Shown: piece after piece, positions 42,168-51,129 of the stretch
Layout of the letters: every line of letters starts with the position of its first letter
Position numbering within the stretch: the first letter of the stretch is position 1
Assembly (NCBI GenBank): GCA_036387415.1
Contig: DASVTU010000039.1
Location: 1,116,001 to 1,180,000 of the forward strand
Reading direction: 5' to 3'
From: DASVTU01 sp036387415
GTDB lineage: Bacteria > Acidobacteriota > Blastocatellia > Pyrinomonadales > Pyrinomonadaceae
Length of the DNA: 64,000 nucleotides
Position numbers and translations under genes: made by a program
The notes under the pieces: generated by a model
What the model was told of the DNA's origin: nothing
Databases searched by the model: none
Seen by the model: the letters and a program-made list of their open reading frames with translations, nothing else

Positions 42168-42763
42168 TACAGATTCATACGCGCGCTGCCACCGCGACGT
42201 TTGCCGAGAAGTTCGCGCAATTTTATCATTCCGGCGCGCATTCGCGTCTTCACCGTGCCGAGCGGTTGCTTGAGTCGTTCGGCAATCTCGGTTTGCGTCA
42301 GCCCTTCAAAATAAGCGAGCAGGAGCGTGCGTCTCTGTTCCTCCGGTATGGCATCGAGCGCGCGGTGGACGAGTTCGCTCTGCTCGGAACGGACGACCTC
42401 ATCGGAGGCGTCGTCGTCGCTTGTGCTCTCCGGCGCATCGAGCGCGGCGGCGAGCGCGGTGCGCTCTCTCGCATTGGATGAACGCAGGCGGTCAATCGCA
42501 CGACTGCGCGTCAACGTTACCAACCATGTGAACGGACGACCCCGCGCCTCGTCAAACGTCGAGGCTCGCTGCCAGACTTGTAGGAAGACTTCTTGCAAAA
42601 CGTCTTCCGCCTCGACACGGCTATTTAAGATACGAAGCAGAAGACCTAAAAGGATGGAATTATAAGTGTCGTAAAGCGAGGCGAACGCCTTTTCATCTCC
42701 GCGCGCGATGGCGTGGAGATGTTCAACGTCGATTTTATCTGTGGCTTCGCGTTCAGGTGACAA
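42167..42763 (-). CDS. ECF sigma factor, SigK-like
   Basis: This 198-residue protein has region 2 (DEKAFASLYDTYNSILLGLL, EDVLQEVFLQVWQRA, TFDEARGRPFTWLVTLTRSR) and region 4 (IPEEQRRTLLLAYFEGLTQT, LKQPLGTVKTRMRAGMIKLR). The start is TTG with GAGG far upstream, so its exact N-terminus is uncertain. It is translationally coupled to the RskA-type anti-sigma gene. Its own regulon is not visible. Confidence 0.92.
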   Translation of the reverse strand: MSPEREATDKIDVEHLHAIARGDEKAFASLYDTYNSILLGLLLRILNSRVEAEDVLQEVFLQVWQRASTFDEARGRPFTWLVTLTRSRAIDRLRSSNARERTALAAALDAPESTSDDDASDEVVRSEQSELVHRALDAIPEEQRRTLLLAYFEGLTQTEIAERLKQPLGTVKTRMRAGMIKLRELLGKRRGGSARMNL

Positions 42764-42916
42764 ACCGCTCTCAACCTCGTCTCGGAGAAAACAGGCTCCG
42801 CATCTCCCAATACGCGCGACTCCGGTGCGTCGGATTTAGCAAGGCTATTTTAGAAGCGCATCGTAACACAGATACATTATTGACCATTCAGTTTAACGAA
42901 TGTCTCACGAAACAGA

Positions 42917-42952
42917 GACGCCCGCGAGTTTTTCCAGAGACTCGCGGGCGTC
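42917..42952 (-). terminator. Terminator-like hairpin after fbaB
   Basis: A perfect 13-bp GC-rich stem (GACGCCCGCGAGT at 42917-42929 with its complement at 42940-42952) and 10-base loop lies just past the fbaB stop. On the minus strand it is followed by TCTCTGTTTCG, an imperfect T-rich tail. Confidence 0.7.
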
Positions 42953-42975
42953 GGTGTTGTTTTGCGGCAGGAATT

Positions 42976-44073
42976 TCAGGCGACGGTGATTTCTTCCGAG
43001 AGATACACGTCCTGAATCGCGTTCAAGAGCGCGATGCCTTCGTTCATCGGACGCTGGAAGGCTTTGCGACCGGAAATGAGTCCCATGCCGCCGCCGCGTT
43101 TGTTGATGACGGCGGTGCGGACGGCCTCCTGCGTATCGGTCTGCCCCTTCGATTCGCCGCCCGAATTTATCAAACCACAACGACCCATGTAACAGTTCGC
43201 CACCTGATAACGAACGAGGTCAATCGGGTTGTCGGTCGTCAGTTCATCGTAGATTTTCTTGTTGGTCTTGCCGTAGGCGCTCTCGACGTTCAGCGAGTTG
43301 TAGCCGCCGTTTCGTTCGGGGAGTTTCTGTTTGATGATGTCGGCCTGAATCGTGACGCCGAGATGATTGGCCTGCCCCGTGATGTCGGCGGCGGTGTGCA
43401 TGTCGCCTTCTTTGGTTTTGAACTTGGGGTTGCGTAGGTAGCACCAGAGAATCGTGGCGAGTCCGAGTTCATGCGCGTAGGCGAAGGCTTCGCTGATTTC
43501 GGTAATCTGCCGCGTCGATTCGTCGGAGCCGAAATAGACGGTCGCGCCGATGGCGACCGCGCCCATGTCGTGCGCTTGGTCAACCGTGCCGAAGAGAACC
43601 TGGTCAAACTTGTTCGGATAGGTCAGGAGTTCGTTGTGATTGATTTTGACGATGAAGGGAATCTTGTGTGCGTAGCGACGTGCGACCGCGCCGAGCACGC
43701 CGAATGTCGAAGCGACGGCGTTGCAGCCGCCTTCGATGGCGAGGCGGACGATGTTTTCCGGGTCGAAGTATTGCGGGTTCGGTGCGAAACTCGCTCCGGC
43801 GGAATGCTCTATGCCTTGATCGACGGGGAGGATGGAGAGATAGCCTGTTCCCGCGAGTCGTCCGCTCTGAAAGAGCGTCTGAAGCGAACGCAGGACGCGC
43901 GGGTTTCTGTCCGAGGCCGACCACACACGGTCAACGAAATCGGGGCCGGGCAGTTGAAGTTGGTTCTTCGGAATCGTCTGCGAAGTGTATTCGAGAAGCG
44001 TACGCGCGTCCGCTCCGAGCAATTCTTCAATCGTGCCGAGGGCGCTCCCTTCGCGTTTGAGTTCGGTAGCCAT
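42976..44073 (-). CDS. fbaB: Class I fructose-bisphosphate aldolase, FbaB (DhnA) type
   Basis: This enzyme splits or makes fructose 1,6-bisphosphate in glycolysis and gluconeogenesis. At 365 residues it shows the DhnA-like TIM barrel: STFGVLGAVARRY, IPFIVKINHNELLTYPNKF (with the Schiff-base-type Lys region), GAVAIGATVYFGSDESTRQI and LATILWCYLRNPKFKTKEGD. The late GGGMGLISGRKAFQRPMNEG binds phosphate. This archaeal-type family differs from the common class II FbaA. It is preceded by AGGAGG and an extended -10. Confidence 0.93.
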   Translation of the reverse strand: MATELKREGSALGTIEELLGADARTLLEYTSQTIPKNQLQLPGPDFVDRVWSASDRNPRVLRSLQTLFQSGRLAGTGYLSILPVDQGIEHSAGASFAPNPQYFDPENIVRLAIEGGCNAVASTFGVLGAVARRYAHKIPFIVKINHNELLTYPNKFDQVLFGTVDQAHDMGAVAIGATVYFGSDESTRQITEISEAFAYAHELGLATILWCYLRNPKFKTKEGDMHTAADITGQANHLGVTIQADIIKQKLPERNGGYNSLNVESAYGKTNKKIYDELTTDNPIDLVRYQVANCYMGRCGLINSGGESKGQTDTQEAVRTAVINKRGGGMGLISGRKAFQRPMNEGIALLNAIQDVYLSEEITVA

Positions 44074-44131
44074 TTCTCAATCCTCCTGTGGCGAAAATGT
44101 CTTTGTAATAGTGACGTTGAAACAGTGCGAA

Positions 44132-44137
44132 ATTATA
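44132..44137 (-). promoter_or_regulatory. Extended -10 promoter element of fbaB
   Basis: On the minus strand the element reads TTGCTATAAT, a consensus -10 with the upstream TG of an extended -10. It lies about 60 bases before the fbaB ATG. No good -35 is seen. Confidence 0.5.
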
Positions 44138-44342
44138 GCAAGAGAAACGCCCGCTTGAGAACGCGCCACGACGCCGCTCACCTTTAGAGGAAAGTTGCAA
44201 AGCGACGAAAATCCACTTTATCGAAACGACAAAGCGGAAAACTCGTCGCCGCAAGCGCAAACCGACGGCGCAAGAGATGCGGTTTCTTTTCGTCTTTTTG
44301 AGGGATTCGGCGGGAAATTCCGCCGTGGCGGGGTCGATGCTA

Positions 44343-45026
44343 TCAACTCTGTCGCGAGAGCGGCGCGAGCACTTCGTAGCTTTCCGGCGCGACGATGAGA
44401 AGCAGTGTTCCGTGTTCGCTGTGGAGTTCTTCGTGAACGCTGCCGGGTAGAGCGCAGTGATAGTCGCCCGTCAAAAGCGTGACCGCGCCCGCATGCAGGT
44501 CGCCTTCGAGGACGAGACACTGCTCGACGCCCGTGTGGCGATGCATCGGCACGCGTGCGCCCGGCGACATCTTGACGAGCGATGTCACCGTCGCGCGTTC
44601 CTTATCGACGAACAACACTTTGGCGAACACGCCCTCGTCAGCCGTTTCTTGCCACTCGCCTTCGCCCGCGCGCAGTGTGAGGATTTCCGGCGCGGCAAAA
44701 CTCTCCGGCGCTTTCGAAACATCAGCAGGACGCACGTCTTGGTCATCTTGGTCGTCGTGCGTGTGAGCGTCGCCGTTCGACGTTGGCGGTTCGGCGGCGA
44801 CGCGTGCGAGTAGTTTTTCGCGCAGGTCTGTGGGCGGAGTCTTCTCCGGCGCGGCGTGTGCCAGTTGGGCGACCACCGACTCAAACTCCTCAATCGCCTC
44901 GGTGCAGATTTCGCACCCTTCCGCCACATGCTCCACGACGGCGTGCGCCTCCGATTGCGAAAGCGCGCCGAGCACGTAGTGCGAGGCAAAGTATTCAACC
45001 TCGTCAGTAACCGCTTGATGTCTCAT
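44343..45026 (-). CDS. ChrR-like cupin anti-sigma factor
   Basis: This 227-residue protein's N-terminal zinc-finger-like anti-sigma domain has HVAEGCEICTEAIEEFESVV. A linker rich in His and Asp (GDAHTHDDQDDQDV) follows, then a ChrR-type cupin with PGARVPMHRHTGVEQCLVLE and GDYHCALPGSVHEELHSEHG. Metal-ligand histidines and glutamate are in place. No membrane helix exists, so it is cytosolic. It overlaps the upstream sigma gene by four bases (ATGA). ChrR in Rhodobacter responds to singlet oxygen; the stimulus here is unknown. Confidence 0.88.
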   Translation of the reverse strand: MRHQAVTDEVEYFASHYVLGALSQSEAHAVVEHVAEGCEICTEAIEEFESVVAQLAHAAPEKTPPTDLREKLLARVAAEPPTSNGDAHTHDDQDDQDVRPADVSKAPESFAAPEILTLRAGEGEWQETADEGVFAKVLFVDKERATVTSLVKMSPGARVPMHRHTGVEQCLVLEGDLHAGAVTLLTGDYHCALPGSVHEELHSEHGTLLLIVAPESYEVLAPLSRQS

Positions 45027-45622
45027 TTATCAGCCTCATGCGTGCCCTTCAACAATTCGCGCAAACGCATCATTCCAAGACGAATGCGTGTCTTCACCGT
45101 GCCTAGCGGCTGCGCGAGTTGAGCGGCAATCTCGCTATGGCTCAGGCCGGAATAGTAAGCCAACTCGATAACTTCCCTCTGTTCGGGCGAAATCTGACCG
45201 AGCGCCGTACGAACCGTGCGCTGTGTCTCACGCATCGCCAACGCTTCTTCCAGATTTTCGGTCGTCGCGGTCTGGGTGGTCAAGTCGAGCGGTTCATCGC
45301 GGAGATACTGTGCGTGACCGGCTCGCAGGCGGTCGATAGCACGACTGCGCGCGATGGTCGTCAACCACGCCATCGGCGTCCCGCGTCGGTCATTGTACTG
45401 TGCGGCCTGACGCCAGACCTGTGTGTAAACGTCGAGCATCACCTCTTCCGCCGCACCCGTATCCTTCAAAATACGCAAGACCAGCCCGTACATCAAACGA
45501 TTCGTCGTATCGTAGAGCGACGATAGCGCATGCTGGTCGCCGCAGGCGATTCTCTGTATGAGATTCACCTGTTCACCAGAGCGTGTGCCGGAAGACCCGG
45601 CGAGGTTGCGGGCTGAGGACAC
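45023..45622 (-). CDS. ECF sigma factor paired with the ChrR-like cupin
   Basis: This 199-residue protein starts at GTG. Region 2 has DQHALSSLYDTTNRLMYGLV and AAEEVMLDVYTQVWRQAAQY; region 4 has ISPEQREVIELAYYSGLSHS and AQPLGTVKTRIRLGMMRLRE. It is the third ECF sigma of the window and close in sequence to the one at 42167-42763. The cupin partner suggests the RpoE/ChrR class of oxidative-stress sigma factors. Confidence 0.92.
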   Translation of the reverse strand: MSSARNLAGSSGTRSGEQVNLIQRIACGDQHALSSLYDTTNRLMYGLVLRILKDTGAAEEVMLDVYTQVWRQAAQYNDRRGTPMAWLTTIARSRAIDRLRAGHAQYLRDEPLDLTTQTATTENLEEALAMRETQRTVRTALGQISPEQREVIELAYYSGLSHSEIAAQLAQPLGTVKTRIRLGMMRLRELLKGTHEADK

Positions 45623-45842
45623 TTTCGGGAATTGCCCTTCCTTCCAAAATTACGAGAAAAAGAGAGCGGACGGATGTGTGAGGGGCTACTCAAGAGCACG
45701 AACCCAGACCGCCTGAATTTGCCCTCCAAATATACATCGAAGACGACGCGGAAGCGAAACTTCGACGCCCGGAGCAGACTCTTTAACCGTCGGGCGAGAT
45801 TATAAAGGAAAACGGCGGTCGCCCGCCCGGAATGTTTTTCCG

Positions 45843-46697
45843 TCAGTCGATATGGAGCGTCAGTTGACGAAAGGCTTCGCGCAGGCGGAGCGCGACGCTG
45901 CCGACGGAGACGGTGTAGCGACGAAAGTCGAAGGTAGTGACGATGGCGACGCCGAGCGCGGAAGATGTGAGAAAGATTTCGTCCGCGTCGGCCAAATCCG
46001 GCACGTCGTAGACGCCTTCGACGAGCGGCACGGCCATGTCGCCCGCGAGTTCGATGATGCGTGCGCGGGTTGTTCCGGCGAGTGCGCCCGTCGAGAGCGC
46101 GGGCGTGTGCGCCGTGCCTTGTTTGACCCAAAAGATATTTGCCATCGTCGCCGAAACGACCTCGCCGCGTTCGTTCAAGACGACGGCTTCATCGAAATCG
46201 CGCGCACGCGCTTCTTCCCAAGACATGATGTGTTCGAGATAGTTAACGCTCTTGAGTCCGGCGAGCGGCGACAGTGTGTTGGAGCGATAGGGCGAGATGG
46301 TGAGCGTCAAGCCTTGTTCGGAGATGCGTCGTGGGTCGCCCGTGATGATGAGCAGGTCTGAGACGCGCGTGTTGAACGCTTTGGATTTCCAGTAGCCGCC
46401 GACGGCGTGCGCCAGAAGCGTAACACGCGCACGCCCCGTCTCCACTTTGTTCGCCTCAATCAAACTCAGGAGCGACGCGCTCACCGTCTCCTCGTCGAAG
46501 TGGTCGAGGCGGACTCCGGCGCGGACGGCATGCGTGGCGAGTCGCGCCCAATGCTGCGGCCAGAGAAACGGACGACCCTGATAGACGGCGAGCGTCGTGA
46601 ACACTCCGCGACCGTAGAGCGTCGCCGACGTAACCGACGGCATGCGCGACTTCTCCGCCTCGATTAAACGATTGTTATGAATGATGTGCGCGTGCAT
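45843..46697 (-). CDS. pabC: Class IV PLP aminotransferase, probable aminodeoxychorismate lyase
   Basis: This 284-residue enzyme starts at ATG 46697 with GAGG six bases upstream; the longer frame adds atypical residues. Fold-type IV signatures are GVFTTLAVYQGRPFLWPQHW, the Lys region SPLAGLKSVNYLEHIMSWEE, EAVVLNERGEVVSATMANIF and GTTRARIIELA. pabB lies about 0.9 kb away in the same direction, which supports release of 4-aminobenzoate for folate. A D-amino-acid or branched-chain transaminase remains possible. Confidence 0.75.
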   Translation of the reverse strand: MHAHIIHNNRLIEAEKSRMPSVTSATLYGRGVFTTLAVYQGRPFLWPQHWARLATHAVRAGVRLDHFDEETVSASLLSLIEANKVETGRARVTLLAHAVGGYWKSKAFNTRVSDLLIITGDPRRISEQGLTLTISPYRSNTLSPLAGLKSVNYLEHIMSWEEARARDFDEAVVLNERGEVVSATMANIFWVKQGTAHTPALSTGALAGTTRARIIELAGDMAVPLVEGVYDVPDLADADEIFLTSSALGVAIVTTFDFRRYTVSVGSVALRLREAFRQLTLHID

Positions 46698-47026
46698 CTT
46701 TCGCCTCGCCCGCGAGCCTCGCCTCTGAACGGCACAGAGGATACATGAACGCGCGCCCGCTCCGCCATCACAATTCGCCGCGCACGTTCGCCGCACGCCG
46801 CCCATAGGAGGTTTCAACTGTCAGAATTTCCATGCACCGGAAGGCGTCGCTTCCAATCGCGTCCGGTTATCGCCGCACGAATTTTCAACGTTGCTGTCGC
46901 GTCCTCGTTTGCAGGTGAATGCTGGCATTCGTCTTGCTGTCGGCGATGGGAGGAACAATCGAATCTAGTCGATGGAACCTGTCAGCAGACGACCTCGCAA
47001 ACCTCTCTGCAAACAAAGGAGCGGCT
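46698..47026. other. 329-base divergent intergenic segment
   Basis: The segment separates leftward pabC from a rightward secreted protein. No gene or strong fold was recognised. The ribosome site AAAGGAG precedes the right-hand gene. A stray TAGGAGG near 46805 has no convincing frame behind it. Confidence 0.35.
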
Positions 47027-47572
47027 ATGAAACCAGACGAAACAACTGCGGGGCGAGCGACGCAGAAATTGAAAGCGTCGGCGATGTGCCTCGTTTTGAT
47101 TCTTATCCCACTCGCGAGTCCGCCTACCGCCGCGCGGGCGCAGGGCGTCTCGCAGACCACCAGAGGCGCGTGGGCAGACGTGATGAACGTCGCGGGCGGA
47201 AAAGAGTTGGTCGTCCAGTTGCGCGACGGCACAACCGCGAAGGGCAGAGTCGCGAGCGTCACCGAAACCAAACTCACGCTCGTACGCAAAAAGAAGAACA
47301 CAGAGATTGACCGCGCAGACATTCTGCGCGTCTATCGCGTCGGCGGAAGGCAGATGGCGAAGCGCGCACTGATTGGCCTCGGCGTCGGCGCGGGTGCGGG
47401 CGCGCTCATCGGCGGCGTCGCTTATAAAGGTGAGACGGAAAGCGGCGAGGCGCATCTGCCCGCGTTGGTCTTCGGGCTGGTGGGCGGCGGCCTCGGCGCA
47501 CTGACCGGACTCATCGCCGGAAGTTCAAAAAAGCGTATGTTGATTTACGAGGCGCGTCTCGGCGTTCAATAA
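47027..47572 (+). CDS. Secreted or membrane protein of unknown function
   Basis: This 181-residue protein has an N-terminal signal segment (SAMCLVLILIPLASPPTAARAQ). A small beta domain resembling LSm-like folds follows (AGGKELVVQLRDGTTAKGRV, ETKLTLVRKKKNTEIDRADI, LRVYRV). Two Gly-rich hydrophobic stretches follow (IGLGVGAGAGALIGGVAYKG and LVFGLVGGGLGALTGLIAGS), which look like glycine-zipper membrane helices. The pattern occurs in secreted Acidobacteria orphans; no function is known. It is encoded between pabC and pabB on the opposite strand. Confidence 0.7.
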   Translation: MKPDETTAGRATQKLKASAMCLVLILIPLASPPTAARAQGVSQTTRGAWADVMNVAGGKELVVQLRDGTTAKGRVASVTETKLTLVRKKKNTEIDRADILRVYRVGGRQMAKRALIGLGVGAGAGALIGGVAYKGETESGEAHLPALVFGLVGGGLGALTGLIAGSSKKRMLIYEARLGVQ

Positions 47573-47583
47573 GCGAAACTCAT

Positions 47584-49110
47584 TCACGGTTCGGCGACGT
47601 TCAAAGCACGCAGCAACGCGCGCGCCTTGAGCAAAGACTCTTCGTATTCCGCCGACGGGCAGCTATCGGCGACGATGCCGCCGCCGACGTTGAAGCGCGT
47701 CGTGCCGTCGTCCGCGATGGTCATGGTGCGGATGGCGACGCTCAGGTCAATCGCGCCGTCGAACGAAAAGTAGCCGAGCGCGCCCATCGAAAGGCCGCGC
47801 GAGACGGTTTCCGCTTCGTCGATGATTTCCATCGCGCGCAGTTTCGGCGCGCCCGTAATCGAGCCGGATGGAAACGTCGCGCGCAGCAACGCGCCCGCCG
47901 TCACCTCCTCGCGCAACACGCCACGCACTTTCGAGACGAGGTGAAACAGCGTCGGGTGTTCCTGCACGGCGCACAACTCCGCGACCTCAACCGACCCGTA
48001 CGCGCAGACGCGCCCCAAATCGTTACGCATCAAATCCACAATCATCACGTTCTCCGCGCGTTCCTTCTCGCTCGACAAGAGTTCAGCGCGCAGTCGCGCA
48101 TCATCCTCCACATTCGTGCCGCGCCCGCGCGTCCCTTTAATCGGCCACGCCTCGACGCGTCGCACACGTCGCCCGTCAACCGTCGCAACCTCGACACGTA
48201 GGAAACGTTCCGGTGACGCGCTCACCACCGTCGCTCCCTCGCGACGCAGGAATGCCCCGAACGACGCCGGATGCTCGCGCCGCAGACGCCTGAAAACCGC
48301 CGCCGCGTCTGTTTCGGCATCAAGCTTCAACGTGAATTGCTGCGTGAGATTGGCCTGATAGATGTCGCCCGCGAAAATGTGTTCCTTGATTCGTTCGACG
48401 CGAGCCACGTACTCCTCACGCGTCAAGTTTGAATCGACGAGCGCACGTCCCTTCCTCCGTCCATCCTCCCTCCGCCTGTCCTCCGTCCGCGCACCGCGCT
48501 TTTTTTCCACGCCCGCAGCTTTCATCCCGATTGATGCATCAAGCGATTGCTCCAACGCATCACACGTCTCACGTATGCGTTCCTCGCCGCCCACGCTGAC
48601 GAGATTGGTCGCGCCGCTCGCATAATCGTGAACCAGCAGCGTGTCGTAAAAGGCGAGCGACGCGTCGGGTTCGCGCACGCCCTCGTTTCGCACAGGCGCA
48701 CGCGAACGCAGGCGCAAGAATCGGCGCGCGAAATCGTAAGAGAAAGAAGCGACGCACGCGCCGCCACACACGGGCGACGCGTCCTGCGCCGTTGCTGCGA
48801 CGTGGTATGCGTCGAGACGTTCATCAAGCAAACCGAGCAACAACGCGCCGTCGTCTTCAACACTCTCAAACTTCCATCCGTCCGCGCCGCGCGACCCCGT
48901 GCGTAACTCTCCGCCGTACGCTTCAATCGTCTCAAACGGGTCGAAGCCCGCGATGAGAAATCGCGCCTCCTCCCCGCGCGCGCCGCCGCTGTCTAGAATC
49001 GCCGCGCGTCGTCCCGCATCGAGACCGAGCAGCGCATCGAGAATCTCGTCAGCCGTCATTCGACACGCGCGCACAATCGGGTTCGTCAATTTTCGCGTCG
49101 GCGTCGGCAT
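47584..49110 (-). CDS. pabB: Aminodeoxychorismate synthase component I (PabB)
   Basis: This 508-residue enzyme converts chorismate to aminodeoxychorismate with a glutaminase partner. The chorismate-binding fold shows YVARVERIKEHIFAGDIYQA NLTQQF, AWPIKGTRGRGTN, ERAENVMIVDLMRNDLGRVC, the PSGSITGAPKLRAMEII motif and YFSFDGAIDLSVAIRTM. The PIKGT lysine (PabB-like rather than TrpE) is visible. Start ATG 49110 is preferred to the adjacent TTG. pabC lies downstream. The coding strand is strongly G-rich. Confidence 0.92.
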   Translation of the reverse strand: MPTPTRKLTNPIVRACRMTADEILDALLGLDAGRRAAILDSGGARGEEARFLIAGFDPFETIEAYGGELRTGSRGADGWKFESVEDDGALLLGLLDERLDAYHVAATAQDASPVCGGACVASFSYDFARRFLRLRSRAPVRNEGVREPDASLAFYDTLLVHDYASGATNLVSVGGEERIRETCDALEQSLDASIGMKAAGVEKKRGARTEDRRREDGRRKGRALVDSNLTREEYVARVERIKEHIFAGDIYQANLTQQFTLKLDAETDAAAVFRRLRREHPASFGAFLRREGATVVSASPERFLRVEVATVDGRRVRRVEAWPIKGTRGRGTNVEDDARLRAELLSSEKERAENVMIVDLMRNDLGRVCAYGSVEVAELCAVQEHPTLFHLVSKVRGVLREEVTAGALLRATFPSGSITGAPKLRAMEIIDEAETVSRGLSMGALGYFSFDGAIDLSVAIRTMTIADDGTTRFNVGGGIVADSCPSAEYEESLLKARALLRALNVAEP

Positions 49111-49322
49111 CAATCTCCGTCCATTCTAGAGCGAACGACGTTTCGGCGTCGGGCACACGGCGCGCACGCGTAGGTCGGACTGAAAGACGTTCCGGCACGA
49201 CCATCGTCGAAAAGCATCTCGGCGCGTCCGATGTCTATTGACTTCGCGTGCGGTTTGCCGTAGAAAATCTCGCATCATTTCCCCGTCCGTTATTTCATGA
49301 ATTTTTGACAGAGGAGACAAAT

Positions 49323-49445
49323 ATGCAAGGCCCTATGCGCGGAATACTCGCCGGTATCGCTGCCTGGAAACTCGGCGGGGGATGCATCTCGACCGTCCTT
49401 ATCTTCGTCGTCGTGTTCTACCTGCTCGGCTACGTTAACTGCTAA
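49323..49445 (+). CDS. 40-residue small membrane protein
   Basis: The ATG at 49323 has AGAGGAG seven bases upstream. The peptide begins MQGPMRGILAGIAAWKLGGG and has one hydrophobic helix (ISTVLIFVVVFYLLGYVNC). Two cysteines are present. Its clear ribosome site and independent position between divergent genes support a real gene. Function is unknown; such small proteins often assist larger membrane complexes. Confidence 0.6.
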   Translation: MQGPMRGILAGIAAWKLGGGCISTVLIFVVVFYLLGYVNC

Positions 49446-49470
49446 CGACAAGCTTCGTTCACGTCCGCTC

Positions 49471-51129
49471 TTAACGCAAACTTTCAAAAGAGACTCCGCG
49501 CGCCGCGAGCACTTCTTCCGCCGCGCGGATGCCCTGATCGAAGGCTTCTTCAAAGAGCGCGATGCCGCTCAAGTCCGAATGAGCGAAATGAATCGCGCGG
49601 AAGGGGCGTGCGGCAGCGGCGCGTGCGCCGCCCCAGACGAAGCCCGTGCGCGGACGAATCATCGCGTGTCCCCAACGCATCACGTCGAGGCGTTCGACGC
49701 GTGTGCGGATGTCTGGATGCGCGCGTGAGAGGTCTGTGAGCGCCACGTCAGCCCAACCCCGCCAGTCCGTGCCGAGCAGTCGCGCACGCGCCACACGCGG
49801 GTCGGCATCCGTGAGCGGGTAATAGTAAGTAAAGACGGTCGCGCCCTCGTCCAGCCCGCGTTGGTGCGTCGCCACGACGTAGCCGAGCGAGGGACTCTCG
49901 TACAACACGTTGTCCCACGCGAGCGGAAACCCACGCCCCGCGCGCGGACGTTCACGCAGGAAAAGATTCGCCACCATCCACGCACCATACTCAAACTCCG
50001 CGACGTGCGGCGGCGCATTCTCACGAAAGGGTCGCACCACGTAGCGCGCGAGAAACTGCGGCGCAGCAAAAATCACTTGCTCCGCATGAAACCCCGCCGT
50101 CGTCTGCCCGTCGTGCCCGACCGCGACCACGTTCACGCCGCCCGACGCCCGTTGCCCCTCCGTCGCATCCGTCGGATTGATGTCCGCCACCGCCAGCCCA
50201 AGTCGCACGCGCACGCGCGCCTTGTCGTACAGATGCGCGACCAGACGACCGTTGCCCTCCGGCCAAGTGATAAGCGGCTGCGCCTCCGCTCCGGCTCGCG
50301 CGACGCGCGAAGCGAAATAGAAAAGCGCCGCCCACGCGCTCGTCTGCTCCAACGTCAAACCGTAATCATCACGACACGCGTAATCCACCAACCAACGCAG
50401 ACGCGCCGACATGAACCCACGCTCGTCCATCCATTCCTTCATCGTCACGCGGTCGAGCGCCGTCACCTCCGCGTCGTCCGAACCCGCCGCGACCGGAATC
50501 GCAAACGCGCGCCGTCCGCGTCCATCCTTCCACGTCGCCCAACGCTCCACCTCCGCTTCAAACCTCGCCAACTGCGCCGCGTCCTCCTCGTTCGCGCCCG
50601 CGTGCAGATAGAGTCCCTCGTACCAACGCCCGCGATAAAAAACCCTCTCCTCCGGGTCGCGACAGAGAAACTGCTCCGCCACCAACGGCTCGCCCTCCGC
50701 GTCACTACCCTCAAGCACTCCCATCTCGTCCAGCAACCCGACGAGCGCCGCGTTCTCACGCGTCGGCGCGGGGATGTAATGCGCGCCCCATGGATACGGC
50801 ACACGAACGCCCGCCCGCTCACCGCTCCGCGAAGTTCCCCCTGGCTCCTTCTCCAACTCCAACACGACAAAATCCTCAAAACCCGCGCGCAACAACCGCC
50901 ACGCCGCCGACAAACCCGCCACACCCCCACCCACAATCAACACCCCCACACGCTCCCACCTCTCGGCAGGAACTTCGACACGCAACCCATCCCGCAGCCT
51001 ATGACCGACGCCATCCGATGTCCCGACAATCTCTCCGACAGGAAATCGCGCCTCATCTCCACGCGAACCACAAGCCGCCAACGCGAACGGCAAGCCAAGA
51101 AACGCCGCAAGCACTTCGCGTCTATTCAT
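49471..51129 (-). CDS. Lipoprotein FAD amine-oxidase-like oxidoreductase
   Basis: This 552-residue protein has an export signal with an RR pair and lipobox (NRREVLAAFLGLPFALAACG), so it is probably a lipid-anchored Tat or Sec substrate. The dinucleotide fold VGVLIVGGGVAGLSAAWRLL follows, with PGGTSRSGE typical of amine oxidases. C-terminally, VWGGARAAAARPFRAIHFAH and SDLSGIALFEEAFDQGIRAA close the FAD site. It overlaps the spermidine-synthase-like gene by eight bases, so they are co-transcribed. A polyamine or related amine substrate is inferred from context, not shown. Confidence 0.8.
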   Translation of the reverse strand: MNRREVLAAFLGLPFALAACGSRGDEARFPVGEIVGTSDGVGHRLRDGLRVEVPAERWERVGVLIVGGGVAGLSAAWRLLRAGFEDFVVLELEKEPGGTSRSGERAGVRVPYPWGAHYIPAPTRENAALVGLLDEMGVLEGSDAEGEPLVAEQFLCRDPEERVFYRGRWYEGLYLHAGANEEDAAQLARFEAEVERWATWKDGRGRRAFAIPVAAGSDDAEVTALDRVTMKEWMDERGFMSARLRWLVDYACRDDYGLTLEQTSAWAALFYFASRVARAGAEAQPLITWPEGNGRLVAHLYDKARVRVRLGLAVADINPTDATEGQRASGGVNVVAVGHDGQTTAGFHAEQVIFAAPQFLARYVVRPFRENAPPHVAEFEYGAWMVANLFLRERPRAGRGFPLAWDNVLYESPSLGYVVATHQRGLDEGATVFTYYYPLTDADPRVARARLLGTDWRGWADVALTDLSRAHPDIRTRVERLDVMRWGHAMIRPRTGFVWGGARAAAARPFRAIHFAHSDLSGIALFEEAFDQGIRAAEEVLAARGVSFESLR

